Shown: in pieces, positions 17,191 through 26,173 of the stretch
How positions within the stretch are numbered: the stretch's first letter is position 1
Layout of the letters: each line of letters begins with the position of its first letter
DNA from: UBA4416 sp943362175
GTDB taxonomy: Bacteria; Bacteroidota; Bacteroidia; B-17B0; Aurantibacillaceae
DNA: 64,000 nucleotides
Assembly: GCA_943362175.1 (NCBI GenBank)
Contig: CALRIU020000019.1
Span: forward strand, 1 to 64,000
Direction of reading: 5' to 3'
Translations under genes and position numbers: made by a program
Notes under the pieces: model-generated
The model's input: only the letters and a program-made list of their open reading frames with translations
Told to the model about the DNA's origin: nothing
Databases searched by the model: none

Positions 17191-20039
17191 GCCCCTGTTT
17201 CCTGGTAGTCGGGTAAAGAACTTACATGAAGCGTGACACTTAATCCTTCCACATGCTGACCCTGGTAACGGTTTTTGATGCTGAAGCTAAATGGAAGATT
17301 CCGGGCAGCATGAACTTTTTCCAGTCGCTGCAAGGTAAAGGCGATGCTCTTAAATTCTGTGCTTTCACCGCTATTGCTTTCCCGGAAAACGCTTTCATCA
17401 AGGTCTTTTTCCAGCCCGGGGCCGTTATCCAGGATGGTGATGGTGTATTGCTTGTTGATGACGGCACTGATCTGTATCTCAACGGTCAGGATCTCCCGGT
17501 GTTTTCTAAAGTGTTTGATGCTGTTCTCTACAAAGGGCTGAAGCACAAAAGCCGGGATGTTGATGGCTTCCGTGTTTAGGCCGGGAGCTTTGACAACCAC
17601 CAGCTCCAGGCAGCCTTCGTATTTTATATTTTGAAATTCAATGAAATGGTTAATGCTCTCAAGCTCGTTGCTCAGCGTCACAATGCCTTTTTTCATAAAA
17701 TTAATGTAGGAGCGGATCACCAGCGAAAATTTGAGGAGATAGGTGTTCGCTGTTTGGAGCTGCTTGCTCCCTATAAAGCCCTGGATGTTCCCCAACGCAT
17801 TAAATACAAAATGGGGATTAATCAGTAAGGCGCTTGCTTTTTGCTCCAGCATCACCAGCTCCATTTTGAGGGTATGTTGCTTTTTGAGGTTATTTAAGAT
17901 ATACCTGAAAATCAGAAAAGCAATCAGCAAAATGCAGAGGTTGTAACACACCAGGGTCAGTATGATTTTATGGAGGGACCTGTCTTCTAGGAACAGCGGT
18001 AATGACGCTATTCTGGTGCTGTTTAAATGGTTATCTGTCGCAAAGCACAGGATCCGGCTTGCCCCCATCGGCAGGCTATCGAGTACAACTGTCGTTTCAT
18101 GGATGTTTTTTTTGATCTGCAGCACCTTGCCGTTTGAAATGACAAAACAGGTGATGGTAGTGTTTTTTCCGGTGTAGTTGATCGTTTCCAGCTCGAGCGA
18201 AACACGCCCAAGCGCTTTTGACAGCAAGTGATCGCGGCTTACACTGCTTTCCATTTTTTTAAGTCGCAGATGGTAAAAATCAGGCGCCTGGTGCGCAAAC
18301 TCAAGAGGAATGCTGCTGATGGTGTTTTGAACAGCATAGTACAGATTTCCGTCTTTTACCTGCGCATATTTTGCGTCCTTTGGCAAAGAGATCTGAAGCG
18401 GCTTAAAACGGTAGTACTCTTTTTCCAGGTCGGAAACAGAAATCCCCGCAAAAAAACAATTGTTCCCAATCAGCAGCTGAGCGCGGTCGTATTCAAAGTA
18501 AGCGAGGTCTGTTATCGGGTAAAATAAATAATCGGAGATCCGGATGTCTGTTAGCTTTTGCTGATCATAGCAATATAAATACGCAGCATCTGTTAGAAAG
18601 TAGATGCGGTTCCTGATCTGTATCGACTTTATCACCTGCCCTTTCAGATACCCTAAAGCCCTTAGCCTGCCTGATAAAGGGTCGAGCCTGAATAAGCTGT
18701 CGGTATTATAGCTTTGTGTGTAGATCGCCTCATCATGCTTCTGGATGTAGTAGGAGCGGTGATTGGATTCGATCATTTTGGCCGATGAAAAATCGTTTAA
18801 TGAAAATCGGATAAATGATTTCGACCCGGTATAATAGATGAAACTGTCACACAGAACAGCTCTTTTTACCGTGGTGTTCATGTGCTCCAGAAGTTTTTTG
18901 CCGCTTGCCAGGTCAATGACCTGGTAGCCTTTATCCAGGCCCACAAACAGCATGTTCCTGTAGTGGAGCAATACATTCACCACAGAGCTGCTCTGGTAGC
19001 TGTTATTTTTAAACAGCACCTTGCCATTTTCAAAGCCCAGGTTGTAAGCGCCTTTATCCGATACATACAGGCAACTGATGTTTTCGTCATAGCTATTCAG
19101 CAGTGTGCCGTGAGTCTGATCTCTCTTTAAAATATAAAGGCCGTCGTTTTGTGTGCAGACATAATAATAGCCGGTCTGGGCATGATACGTCATGTTGTTG
19201 ATGTCAACCTGGTCGAGTACGGTTTCGGAAAGGCCTGTTTTGACATGGAAGGCCAGGAGCCTGCTGTTGATGTTGAGAAAGAGCACGGAATCATTGACCG
19301 GCCATGCCACATCCGGAAGCTCGTTTTTGGAAAAGCCGGAAAACCTGACCGAATCAGTACGATTGGTCGATACCTGCCTGGAGTAAAAATAATCACGGTA
19401 GGAATAAAATACCCGGCCATGATACACACAAAAGGTTTTGATGTTTTCCCTGTTCCTGATAATCGTATCAATCGTATTGGTGGTAATGTCGAATTTTGAA
19501 AACGAACTGGCCGATTTCAGGTAGAAATTATTCTCAAATTCATATACCCTGTTTTTGGAGCCGCTAAAGTAAATTTGCCGGGTAATCACATTGGAGGGCG
19601 TGCTTGAAAAGATATAGTTGTAGGTAGATATGTGCAGGGTGCTGTCTCTCAGAACAATGTCTTTAAGCACATCTGTCACATCCATTTTCTTTTTGCACAC
19701 CGGAGACTTTTCCAGGTAATTGAAATAATAAAGCCCACCTTTCAGTGGTAAAAAATACAGGGTGTTGCCTTTTATTTTCAGGTTATAGATTTCCTGTGAG
19801 TGCAGCCCATCCTGCATGTCAATGCGCTGAAGCGTTGTGCCGTTATAGCTTCCCAGGCCCTTGTCGGTTGCAATATAACATTTGCCGTAGCTGTCGAAGG
19901 CGACCTGGTAAACCGTGTTGCTGAAAGCTCCCTGGCTTTCATCCAGGTGCCTGATGATGCTGAATGAAGTATTTTCAGACTGGCTGAAACCAGAACAGGC
20001 CATACAAAGGAAGGATATGACAAAAAACAGACGGATCAT
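17187..20039 (-). CDS. LytS-type sensor histidine kinase with extracytoplasmic propeller-like domain
   Basis: 950 residues. A signal peptide (MIRLFFVISFLCMACSGFSQ) is followed by about 670 residues of beta-propeller-like repeats (VYQVAFDSYGKCYIATDKGL resembles a ligand-sensing Reg_prop blade), one membrane segment (LVCYNLCILLIAFLIFRYI) and a His_kinase domain: NPHFVFNAL with probable phospho-His743, N-box LQPFVENSIKH and G-box ILDNGPGLEKD. It forms a two-component pair with the LytTR regulator that precedes it by 15 bp. Signal unknown. The divergent adhesin operon is a likely target because of position, which is inference. Confidence 0.9.
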   Translation of the reverse strand: MIRLFFVISFLCMACSGFSQSENTSFSIIRHLDESQGAFSNTVYQVAFDSYGKCYIATDKGLGSYNGTTLQRIDMQDGLHSQEIYNLKIKGNTLYFLPLKGGLYYFNYLEKSPVCKKKMDVTDVLKDIVLRDSTLHISTYNYIFSSTPSNVITRQIYFSGSKNRVYEFENNFYLKSASSFSKFDITTNTIDTIIRNRENIKTFCVYHGRVFYSYRDYFYSRQVSTNRTDSVRFSGFSKNELPDVAWPVNDSVLFLNINSRLLAFHVKTGLSETVLDQVDINNMTYHAQTGYYYVCTQNDGLYILKRDQTHGTLLNSYDENISCLYVSDKGAYNLGFENGKVLFKNNSYQSSSVVNVLLHYRNMLFVGLDKGYQVIDLASGKKLLEHMNTTVKRAVLCDSFIYYTGSKSFIRFSLNDFSSAKMIESNHRSYYIQKHDEAIYTQSYNTDSLFRLDPLSGRLRALGYLKGQVIKSIQIRNRIYFLTDAAYLYCYDQQKLTDIRISDYLFYPITDLAYFEYDRAQLLIGNNCFFAGISVSDLEKEYYRFKPLQISLPKDAKYAQVKDGNLYYAVQNTISSIPLEFAHQAPDFYHLRLKKMESSVSRDHLLSKALGRVSLELETINYTGKNTTITCFVISNGKVLQIKKNIHETTVVLDSLPMGASRILCFATDNHLNSTRIASLPLFLEDRSLHKIILTLVCYNLCILLIAFLIFRYILNNLKKQHTLKMELVMLEQKASALLINPHFVFNALGNIQGFIGSKQLQTANTYLLKFSLVIRSYINFMKKGIVTLSNELESINHFIEFQNIKYEGCLELVVVKAPGLNTEAINIPAFVLQPFVENSIKHFRKHREILTVEIQISAVINKQYTITILDNGPGLEKDLDESVFRESNSGESTEFKSIAFTLQRLEKVHAARNLPFSFSIKNRYQGQHVEGLSVTLHVSSLPDYQETGA

Positions 20040-20054
20040 CTTAAAGCAGCATGT

Positions 20055-20819
20055 TTACGCAATGCGCGTTTTGAATAGTTTTGCCTTCTCTGCATTGACA
20101 GGAATGGAAATGTCGTATTGCAGCATCGCTGAGGAGCTATTCATCGAGTCGATGTAATTGGTGTTAATGATGTATCGGTTATGAATCCTGAAAAAATGCC
20201 TGACAGGCAGAATGTCTTCCATGCGTTTCATGGAGATAGATGTTTTCACGGATTCTACCTGCTTTTTGGAGACATAAAATACAGTGGTGTAGGTATTATG
20301 ACTCATCACATACACAATCCTGGAATATTCGATCAGAATTTTTTCTGTCTTTTTGTTTACCACTAAAAAATTCTCTTCCTCTTTCTTCTGGGCTTTGGGA
20401 GTGGTTGCCGAGCGCTGAAGGCTTAGCTTCACGATCTCTTCATGTTCCAGATGTTCGATGCAGCGTTCAATAGACCTGATCAGATCTTTTTCGTTGATAG
20501 GTTTTAAATGGTAGTCGACGGCATGTGTCTTGATGGCTTTCAGCGCATACTCACTGTAGCTGGTGATGAATATTTTTTGAAACGTGAGGTGTTTTGTCTG
20601 TTCCAGCACGTCAAAGCAGCTGCCATCTGCGAGCTCTATATCCATCAGCACGATCTTCGGGCTGTGCCTGTGAATAGCACTGACAGCATCTGTTACGGAT
20701 TTTGTTTCTTCACACACCACAATCGATTCGAAATGCGATTCGATAATGTCGCGTATGTAGCGGCTGATGACCCATTCATCTTCAACGATCAGTAATTTTA
20801 TTTGCTTGTATCCTGCCAT
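20055..20819 (-). CDS. LytTR-family response regulator
   Basis: 254 residues. The receiver domain (1-120) has the acidic pair in LLIVEDEWV, phospho-acceptor Asp60 in KIVLMDIELADG, and a Lys in HLKPINEKDL. The C-terminal LytTR DNA-binding domain covers about 150-254 (NFLVVNKKTEKILIEYSRIV, FFRIHNRYIINTNYID). First gene of a two-gene operon with the kinase at 17187. The ATG at 20819 is unambiguous. Confidence 0.93.
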   Translation of the reverse strand: MAGYKQIKLLIVEDEWVISRYIRDIIESHFESIVVCEETKSVTDAVSAIHRHSPKIVLMDIELADGSCFDVLEQTKHLTFQKIFITSYSEYALKAIKTHAVDYHLKPINEKDLIRSIERCIEHLEHEEIVKLSLQRSATTPKAQKKEEENFLVVNKKTEKILIEYSRIVYVMSHNTYTTVFYVSKKQVESVKTSISMKRMEDILPVRHFFRIHNRYIINTNYIDSMNSSSAMLQYDISIPVNAEKAKLFKTRIA

Positions 20820-21102
20820 TGCTGTTTGGTCAAAAGTATGTTTTTATTTATACAAGTCAATCCTTTTTTACATTTTCTGTTCAGATCGTAGGCTTTGTAA
20901 CAGCAGATCAGTCTTCCTGTTTTGATTTTTGATACCCTGCTTTGATTTTCATGAGAAGTAATTGTTAAATTTCAAGAGCTGATATGATGTTCCTCCTTCA
21001 GAATGCCAGTATTTACTGGTGTTTTTAGGCTTCGTATATTTTTTAACAGTTTCGAATCCCGTTTTCATTCAGTAAGCTTTTCAGACGCTTTTGAGCAATA
21101 AT

Positions 21103-21110
21103 TAGTTTTG
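21103..21110 (+). promoter_or_regulatory. Probable -7 box of the adhesin operon promoter
   Basis: TAGTTTTG matches TAnnTTTG and lies 37 bases before the adhesin ATG; TTTT tracts lie upstream without a clear -33 box. The divergent intergenic region 20820-21147 is AT-rich and otherwise shows no gene. LytTR regulators bind direct repeats spaced by about 10 bases; none stood out by eye. Confidence 0.4.
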
Positions 21111-21147
21111 TCGAGGGACTGAACGCTAATTAAAAAATCAACACGCT

Positions 21148-24100
21148 ATGTCAAAGATGCACATCAGAAACTGGAAACAAGTTGTGAAGGAACGAGGGAT
21201 TATTATCCCCATTCTAAAGGAACGTGGGATCATCATCCCGATTCTAAAGGAGCGCGGGATCATTATCCCGATTCTGTGTTTGTTGTTTATGCCTTTTATC
21301 GGCCTGGCACAGGGGCAATGCAATGTCTGGTATTTCGGAGCTTATGCCGGCCTGAATTTTAATACACTGCCTCCCACGCCTCTTACCAACGGGCAGCTGA
21401 ACACCAACGAGGGCTGTACCTCCATATCGGATGTGTCGGGTAACCTGTTGTTCTATACAAACGGCACGGTGGTGTTCAATAAAAGCCATGCCCTTATGCC
21501 CAATGGTACGGGGCTTCTCGGCCATCAGTCGTCCACCCAGTCATCGGTCGTGATCCCGAAGCCAGGCACCTTCAATGCGCTGGCAGGCTATTATAACAGG
21601 TATTACATTATCACCAGCGATTATAACCAATCGTTTAATGGCGTCCGCTTCTCTGAAGTAGATATGACCCTGGCCGGAGGGCTTGGCGATATTGTTGTTG
21701 CAACCAAAAATACACTCCTGTACGGAGGAGCTTCTACAGAGAAGCTGGCCGTTGCCACACATGCCAATGGCTGTGACTACTGGCTTGTCGGCAGGCCATC
21801 GTCATCAACCGATTTTTACAGCTACCATATTTCGGCAGCAGGCTTAAATACAACGCCGGTCGTGACGACTATTCCCGGAAGTGCGGCTTCTCCTACATTA
21901 GCGGCAGGCATCGGCTCGATGAAAGCCTCGCCGGATAATAAGTACATTGCTTTGATAAATGGGTTTAGCCCGGCAGGTGCTGCCTTTTATCAGAATGGCT
22001 TATTCATTTATGACTTCAATAATGCCACAGGTGTGCTGAGTCCTAAATTCTATCATGCCAGCAGCGGCTCGCCCCTGTTTCCTTATGCCTTTACCAATTC
22101 CAGATTGGGTTATGGCGTCGAGTTTTCGCCCGACAGCAAACTGATTTATACGACGGGTTTATACAGCCCGAGCATTCAGCAGTATAATCTGAATGTTGCC
22201 ACCAATGCCTTATTCCAATCGTCGCGGCAAAACATAGGTCTGACAGCCTCTCCGCCGGATGGAAATAATTACAGCGCCTGCGCCTTACAGCTTGCCCCGG
22301 ATGGTAAGATTTATGTGGCACTTACCGGCAACGATTCTCTCGGCGTGATTGCGTCTCCAAACCTCATCGGCAACGCCTGCAATTACCAGGATGTTTCTGT
22401 GAGCTTAGGCGGAAGAGGATGTATTCTTGGCTTACCCTCTTTTGTGACCGGGCTGATAGCCCCTGTAAAAAAAATTGTCCTGAAAGACAGCTGCATCACC
22501 AGCAATGTCAAGCTTGAGATCAGTGATACCACAAAGGTGCTTGCCTATTCCTGGACGCTGACGCCCGTTACCAATACTGCCAATGTTGTTGCAACGGCAT
22601 CGGGCTACAGCACCACGGTCAACTTCCCCGGCACCGGGCAATACTTGGCCTCTGTGGAGCTTAGCTTCAAATGCTACAGCTATATCATCTCCAGTGTTCT
22701 GAACATTGGCCCTCCCTCTTTTACGGTATCTGCCCCGGCCGTATGTGCCGGAAATATGGCAACACTCACGGCTAACGGCCTTGCCGGCAATTATACCTAT
22801 AGCTGGTCGCCGGGACTTAGCGCAACTACCGGAAGCGTGGTCACCGGCAATGCCACATCATCACAGACTTACACCGTATCGGCAAAAGATACGAAGGGCT
22901 GCGTGACAAGCGCTACCGTGGGACTTGTTGTGAATGCCAGGCCTGTTGTGGCACTGAGCGGCATACAGCATGTGGCCTGCTTCGGGCAAAATACCGGGAG
23001 CATGACAGTGCTGCCCTCCGGTGGGGCGGGGACAGGCTATACCGTTACTCCGGCTGCCACCACAGCGCTTAGTGCGGGCACCTATACCATTGCTGTAACA
23101 GATGCTAATTTGTGCAGCACTCAAACTGTGGTGACGATTACACAGCCTGCAGCGGCTTTAACAAGCAGTATTGTTTCCACAGCCAGTGTTTCCTGCAAAG
23201 GAGCCAATACCGGCCAGGTTGCAGCATCCTCCACCGGTGGAACACCTGCTTATGCCTACGTGTGGCAGGGCAATGCTTCCACCACCGGCAGTGCGACGGG
23301 CTATGCCGCAGGGACTTATACATACCATGTGGCGGATGCGAATAACTGCGTCTCGGCAACCTATTCGTTTGTCATCGCAGAGCCATCGGCATCATTAACC
23401 GCCACAGGCTCGCAAACCAATGTGCTGTGCCACGGACAAAACAACGGATCGTATGCATTAACTGCCAGCGGAGGTACACCTGTCTATACCTATAGCTGGA
23501 CGGGAACGTCGGCGGCTACACATTCTGTAAGCAACCTGGCAGCAGGCAACTACACGGTGACTGTGCGTGACAATAACAACTGTGCCACTACACAAACCTT
23601 TTCTATCACAGAACCCCCGGCGCTATCCACAACAATCACAAACACAACACAGGCAGGTTGTGGATCAGCCAACGGGGCCGCCACCCTGAGCACAACAGGA
23701 GGAACATGGCCTTACGTTTATCTCTGGAACCTTCCGGGTGGCACGTCATATACAAGCACCGCTGCTTCCGCCAATAATCTTCCTGCCGGAACAACCACGG
23801 TGGTTGTAACGGACCTGAATGGCTGCACGGAAAACCGTTTCGTAAGTATCTCGAATGTTACCATGCCGGCAGTGTCATCCAGTGTGAGCCCTGTGAGTTG
23901 CTTCGGAGGAACAAATGGTATTGTCACCATAACTGTTAGCGGAGGCACTCCGTCTTATTCCTACTTATGGAATACAGGAGCTACAACCGCAAATCTGAAT
24001 GCGGTACCTTCAGGAATATACACACTGACGGTGACAGATGCCAATAGCTGTATGGCCGCCTATACCGTATCGGTAGCGCAGCCGGCCTCAGCGCTGAGCC

Positions 24101-24837
24101 TGGCTACGACGTATAGCAATAGTACCACCTGCTATCAGGCAGGAGCAATCACGGCAAGTGTTTCGGCGGCAGGAGGAAGTCCGGGTTATCATTATGTGTG
24201 GCAGCCCGGGAATATCTCCGGGGCATCGGTTAGCAACGTGGCTGCGGGAATTTATACGATCACCGCTACAGATACAAAATCCTGCATGGTTACCACAACC
24301 CTCGCCATCGAAGCGGCTTATACACCTATGGCATTGAGCTTACAGCAGGAGGTTCGGCCAACGTGTAAAGCAGCAGCGGGTAGCCTTGAACTTAAGCTCT
24401 CAGGCGGCGCACCGGCCTACAGCTACCTTTGGAACACCGGCGCTACAAGCCTGAGCATATCCGGCATCACAGAAGGGGCTTATCACCTCGTGGTAAGCGA
24501 TTCACTGAATTGTACAGCAGAGTTCGATTACACCCTCCAATGTCATTTCGAGGTGTTTATCCCGGAATATTTTTCTCCTAATGGCGACGGTAAAAATGAC
24601 CTGTTCGAAATTAAATTTATTGATCAGTATCCGCACAATAAGCTCAGCATCTATAACCGCTGGGGCAGCGCGGTGTATACCAAAGACGGGTATGCCAATG
24701 AATGGGATGGGAAACCGAATGCCTCCGATGCCACGGGAACTGGTTTATTGCCTTCCGGAACCTATTACGTTGTGCTGGATTTCGGGGCAGGAGATGAGCT
24801 CAAGCCTTATCACGGCATTCTTCAGCTCCAGCATTAA
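21148..24837 (+). CDS. SprB-repeat surface adhesin with type B T9SS C-terminus
   Basis: 1,229 residues. The N-terminus holds three copies of KERGIIIPIL (14-43) before a hydrophobic core (CLLFMPFIGLAQG), then a ~400-residue propeller-like domain (CNVWYFGAYAGLNFNTLPPT, VSGNLLFYTNG, PDGKIYVALTG), a PKD-like section and seven SprB repeats (for example PVSCFGGTNGIVTITVSGGT). It ends with a CHU_C domain (EYFSPNGDGKNDLFEI, YNRWGSAVY), the sorting signal of type B T9SS cargo. First gene of an operon with porP/sprF and ompA, which fits a surface adhesin exported with help of its own SprF-like partner. Ligand unknown. Confidence 0.93.
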   Translation: MSKMHIRNWKQVVKERGIIIPILKERGIIIPILKERGIIIPILCLLFMPFIGLAQGQCNVWYFGAYAGLNFNTLPPTPLTNGQLNTNEGCTSISDVSGNLLFYTNGTVVFNKSHALMPNGTGLLGHQSSTQSSVVIPKPGTFNALAGYYNRYYIITSDYNQSFNGVRFSEVDMTLAGGLGDIVVATKNTLLYGGASTEKLAVATHANGCDYWLVGRPSSSTDFYSYHISAAGLNTTPVVTTIPGSAASPTLAAGIGSMKASPDNKYIALINGFSPAGAAFYQNGLFIYDFNNATGVLSPKFYHASSGSPLFPYAFTNSRLGYGVEFSPDSKLIYTTGLYSPSIQQYNLNVATNALFQSSRQNIGLTASPPDGNNYSACALQLAPDGKIYVALTGNDSLGVIASPNLIGNACNYQDVSVSLGGRGCILGLPSFVTGLIAPVKKIVLKDSCITSNVKLEISDTTKVLAYSWTLTPVTNTANVVATASGYSTTVNFPGTGQYLASVELSFKCYSYIISSVLNIGPPSFTVSAPAVCAGNMATLTANGLAGNYTYSWSPGLSATTGSVVTGNATSSQTYTVSAKDTKGCVTSATVGLVVNARPVVALSGIQHVACFGQNTGSMTVLPSGGAGTGYTVTPAATTALSAGTYTIAVTDANLCSTQTVVTITQPAAALTSSIVSTASVSCKGANTGQVAASSTGGTPAYAYVWQGNASTTGSATGYAAGTYTYHVADANNCVSATYSFVIAEPSASLTATGSQTNVLCHGQNNGSYALTASGGTPVYTYSWTGTSAATHSVSNLAAGNYTVTVRDNNNCATTQTFSITEPPALSTTITNTTQAGCGSANGAATLSTTGGTWPYVYLWNLPGGTSYTSTAASANNLPAGTTTVVVTDLNGCTENRFVSISNVTMPAVSSSVSPVSCFGGTNGIVTITVSGGTPSYSYLWNTGATTANLNAVPSGIYTLTVTDANSCMAAYTVSVAQPASALSLATTYSNSTTCYQAGAITASVSAAGGSPGYHYVWQPGNISGASVSNVAAGIYTITATDTKSCMVTTTLAIEAAYTPMALSLQQEVRPTCKAAAGSLELKLSGGAPAYSYLWNTGATSLSISGITEGAYHLVVSDSLNCTAEFDYTLQCHFEVFIPEYFSPNGDGKNDLFEIKFIDQYPHNKLSIYNRWGSAVYTKDGYANEWDGKPNASDATGTGLLPSGTYYVVLDFGAGDELKPYHGILQLQH
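21187..21276 (+). repeat. Three tandem 30-bp repeats in the adhesin signal-peptide region
   Basis: Units start at 21187, 21217 and 21247; each encodes KERGIIIPIL. Copies differ mostly at third codon positions (AAGGAACGAGGG, AAGGAACGTGGG, AAGGAGCGCGGG), so protein sequence is identical while DNA has drifted. Each unit also holds a GGGAT-ATCCC inverted repeat. Confidence 0.95.
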
Positions 24838-24884
24838 AGCACACAGTCCTGAAAATCAGAAGAGTCAACTACAACATCCAGAAT

Positions 24885-25205
24885 ATGAAACGTATGAGAG
24901 TCTACTTATCCATGATCCTATTGGCGCTTTTCAGCAGCGCCTATTCGCAACGGGAAGCCCGGCAGAGCTTGTATTTTTTTAATTCCTTGCCGGTGAGCCC
25001 CGGCTATGCCGGAAGTCAGGCAGCGTTGTCGGTAACCGGGATCGTTCGCAGCCAATGGGTTGGTTTTATGCCGATAATAAGCCTGCCGTCTATAACCGCC
25101 GGAGTAGCCCCCTGCACAACGAAAACGGTTATGCTAAGGAATGGGGCTGGACATAATCCCAGGCCTTATCACGGAATCCTTAGCTTCAACATTAAACCAT
25201 ACTAA
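24885..25205 (+). pseudogene. Chimeric remnant: 5' end of porP/sprF joined to decayed CHU_C 3' end
   Basis: The first 61 codons (to about 25067) parallel the first 61 of the intact porP/sprF gene at 25233, including signal peptide and the QSLYFFN, PGYAGSQ and QWVGF segments. After that, similarity switches to the end of the upstream adhesin: in a shifted frame the DNA reads VYNRR and NGYAKEW, matching IYNRW and DGYANEW of CHU_C, and the last codons in frame give RPYHGILSFNI against KPYHGILQLQ. Frame changes and an internal loss of roughly 80 bases mark it as non-functional. It looks like the scar of a deletion that removed a second adhesin-porP unit. Confidence 0.8.
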
Positions 25206-25232
25206 AAATAAACCTATCAACAACCGGATAAT

Positions 25233-26156
25233 ATGAAACCTATGAAAGTCTATGTATTCATAATCCTGCTGGCATTTTTCAGTAAGGTCTATTCGCAGCA
25301 GGAGGCTCAGCAGAGCTTGTATTTTTTCAATCCATTGCTGGTTAACCCCGGTTATGCCGGCAGCCAGGAAGCCTTGTCAGTGACCGGGATTGTAAGGAAT
25401 CAGTGGGTTGGCTTTAAGGGAGCGCCTCAAACCCAGTGCCTGAGCATTCATTCGCCATTAAAAAATGATCATCTCAACATAGGCTTGTCTTTTGTAAACG
25501 ATCAATTGGGGGCGACGAAAAATACAGGCGTTTTTGCAGACTTTGCCTATAGCATCCGCCTCAATTCTAAAAATCATCGCCTGGTATTTGGCCTGAAAGC
25601 AGGAGTTGATTTTTACAGGAGCAGCTTCTCAAAGCTGGCGGTAAATGATAACACGGATGAGCTGTATGTAAACGGCTATAACTATGCCACGCAGTTCTTC
25701 AATGCCGGTGGAGGTATCTATTACTATGGCAAGCGATTTTACATCGGGGCATCGAGTCCGAGGCTTATCAAAAATGCCATGACCATTTCGGGGGAGAATG
25801 TTCTGGCACAGGCCAATCACTATTATGGTTTCGCAGGTATTGTTCTGAAGCTGAATAGCAGAGTCAACATGCGTCCTTCGTTTATGCTGAAGTATACGCA
25901 GAATGCACCTGTTTCTGTGGATGCAAACCTCTCGTTTCTGTTTTACGACAAAGTATGGATCGGTGGGATGTACCGTTATAATTCTGCAGCAGGTGCCAAC
26001 ATCATGTTTAAGGTCAGCCAGAGTTTTAGCATCGGCTATGCCTACGACTTCACCCTTAATGCGGTTAACAATTACAGTAAAGGATCTCACGAGATCATGC
26101 TGGGCTATAACCTGAGAGGTAAAACAGGCGGCTTTGTTTCGCCGCGCTATTTTTAA
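25233..26156 (+). CDS. PorP/SprF family type IX secretion membrane protein
   Basis: 307 residues. A signal peptide (MKPMKVYVFIILLAFFSKVYSQ) precedes the family signature QQSLYFFNPLLVNPGYAGSQ and ALSVTGIVRNQWVGFKGAPQ, followed by alternating beta strands of an outer-membrane barrel. Members such as SprF and PorP assist secretion or attachment of T9SS adhesins and are often encoded directly after them, as here. The gene starts 27 bp after the chimeric remnant and is followed after 17 bp by the OmpA gene, so the set is one operon. Confidence 0.92.
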   Translation: MKPMKVYVFIILLAFFSKVYSQQEAQQSLYFFNPLLVNPGYAGSQEALSVTGIVRNQWVGFKGAPQTQCLSIHSPLKNDHLNIGLSFVNDQLGATKNTGVFADFAYSIRLNSKNHRLVFGLKAGVDFYRSSFSKLAVNDNTDELYVNGYNYATQFFNAGGGIYYYGKRFYIGASSPRLIKNAMTISGENVLAQANHYYGFAGIVLKLNSRVNMRPSFMLKYTQNAPVSVDANLSFLFYDKVWIGGMYRYNSAAGANIMFKVSQSFSIGYAYDFTLNAVNNYSKGSHEIMLGYNLRGKTGGFVSPRYF

Positions 26157-26173
26157 ACATAAATCAGTACACC

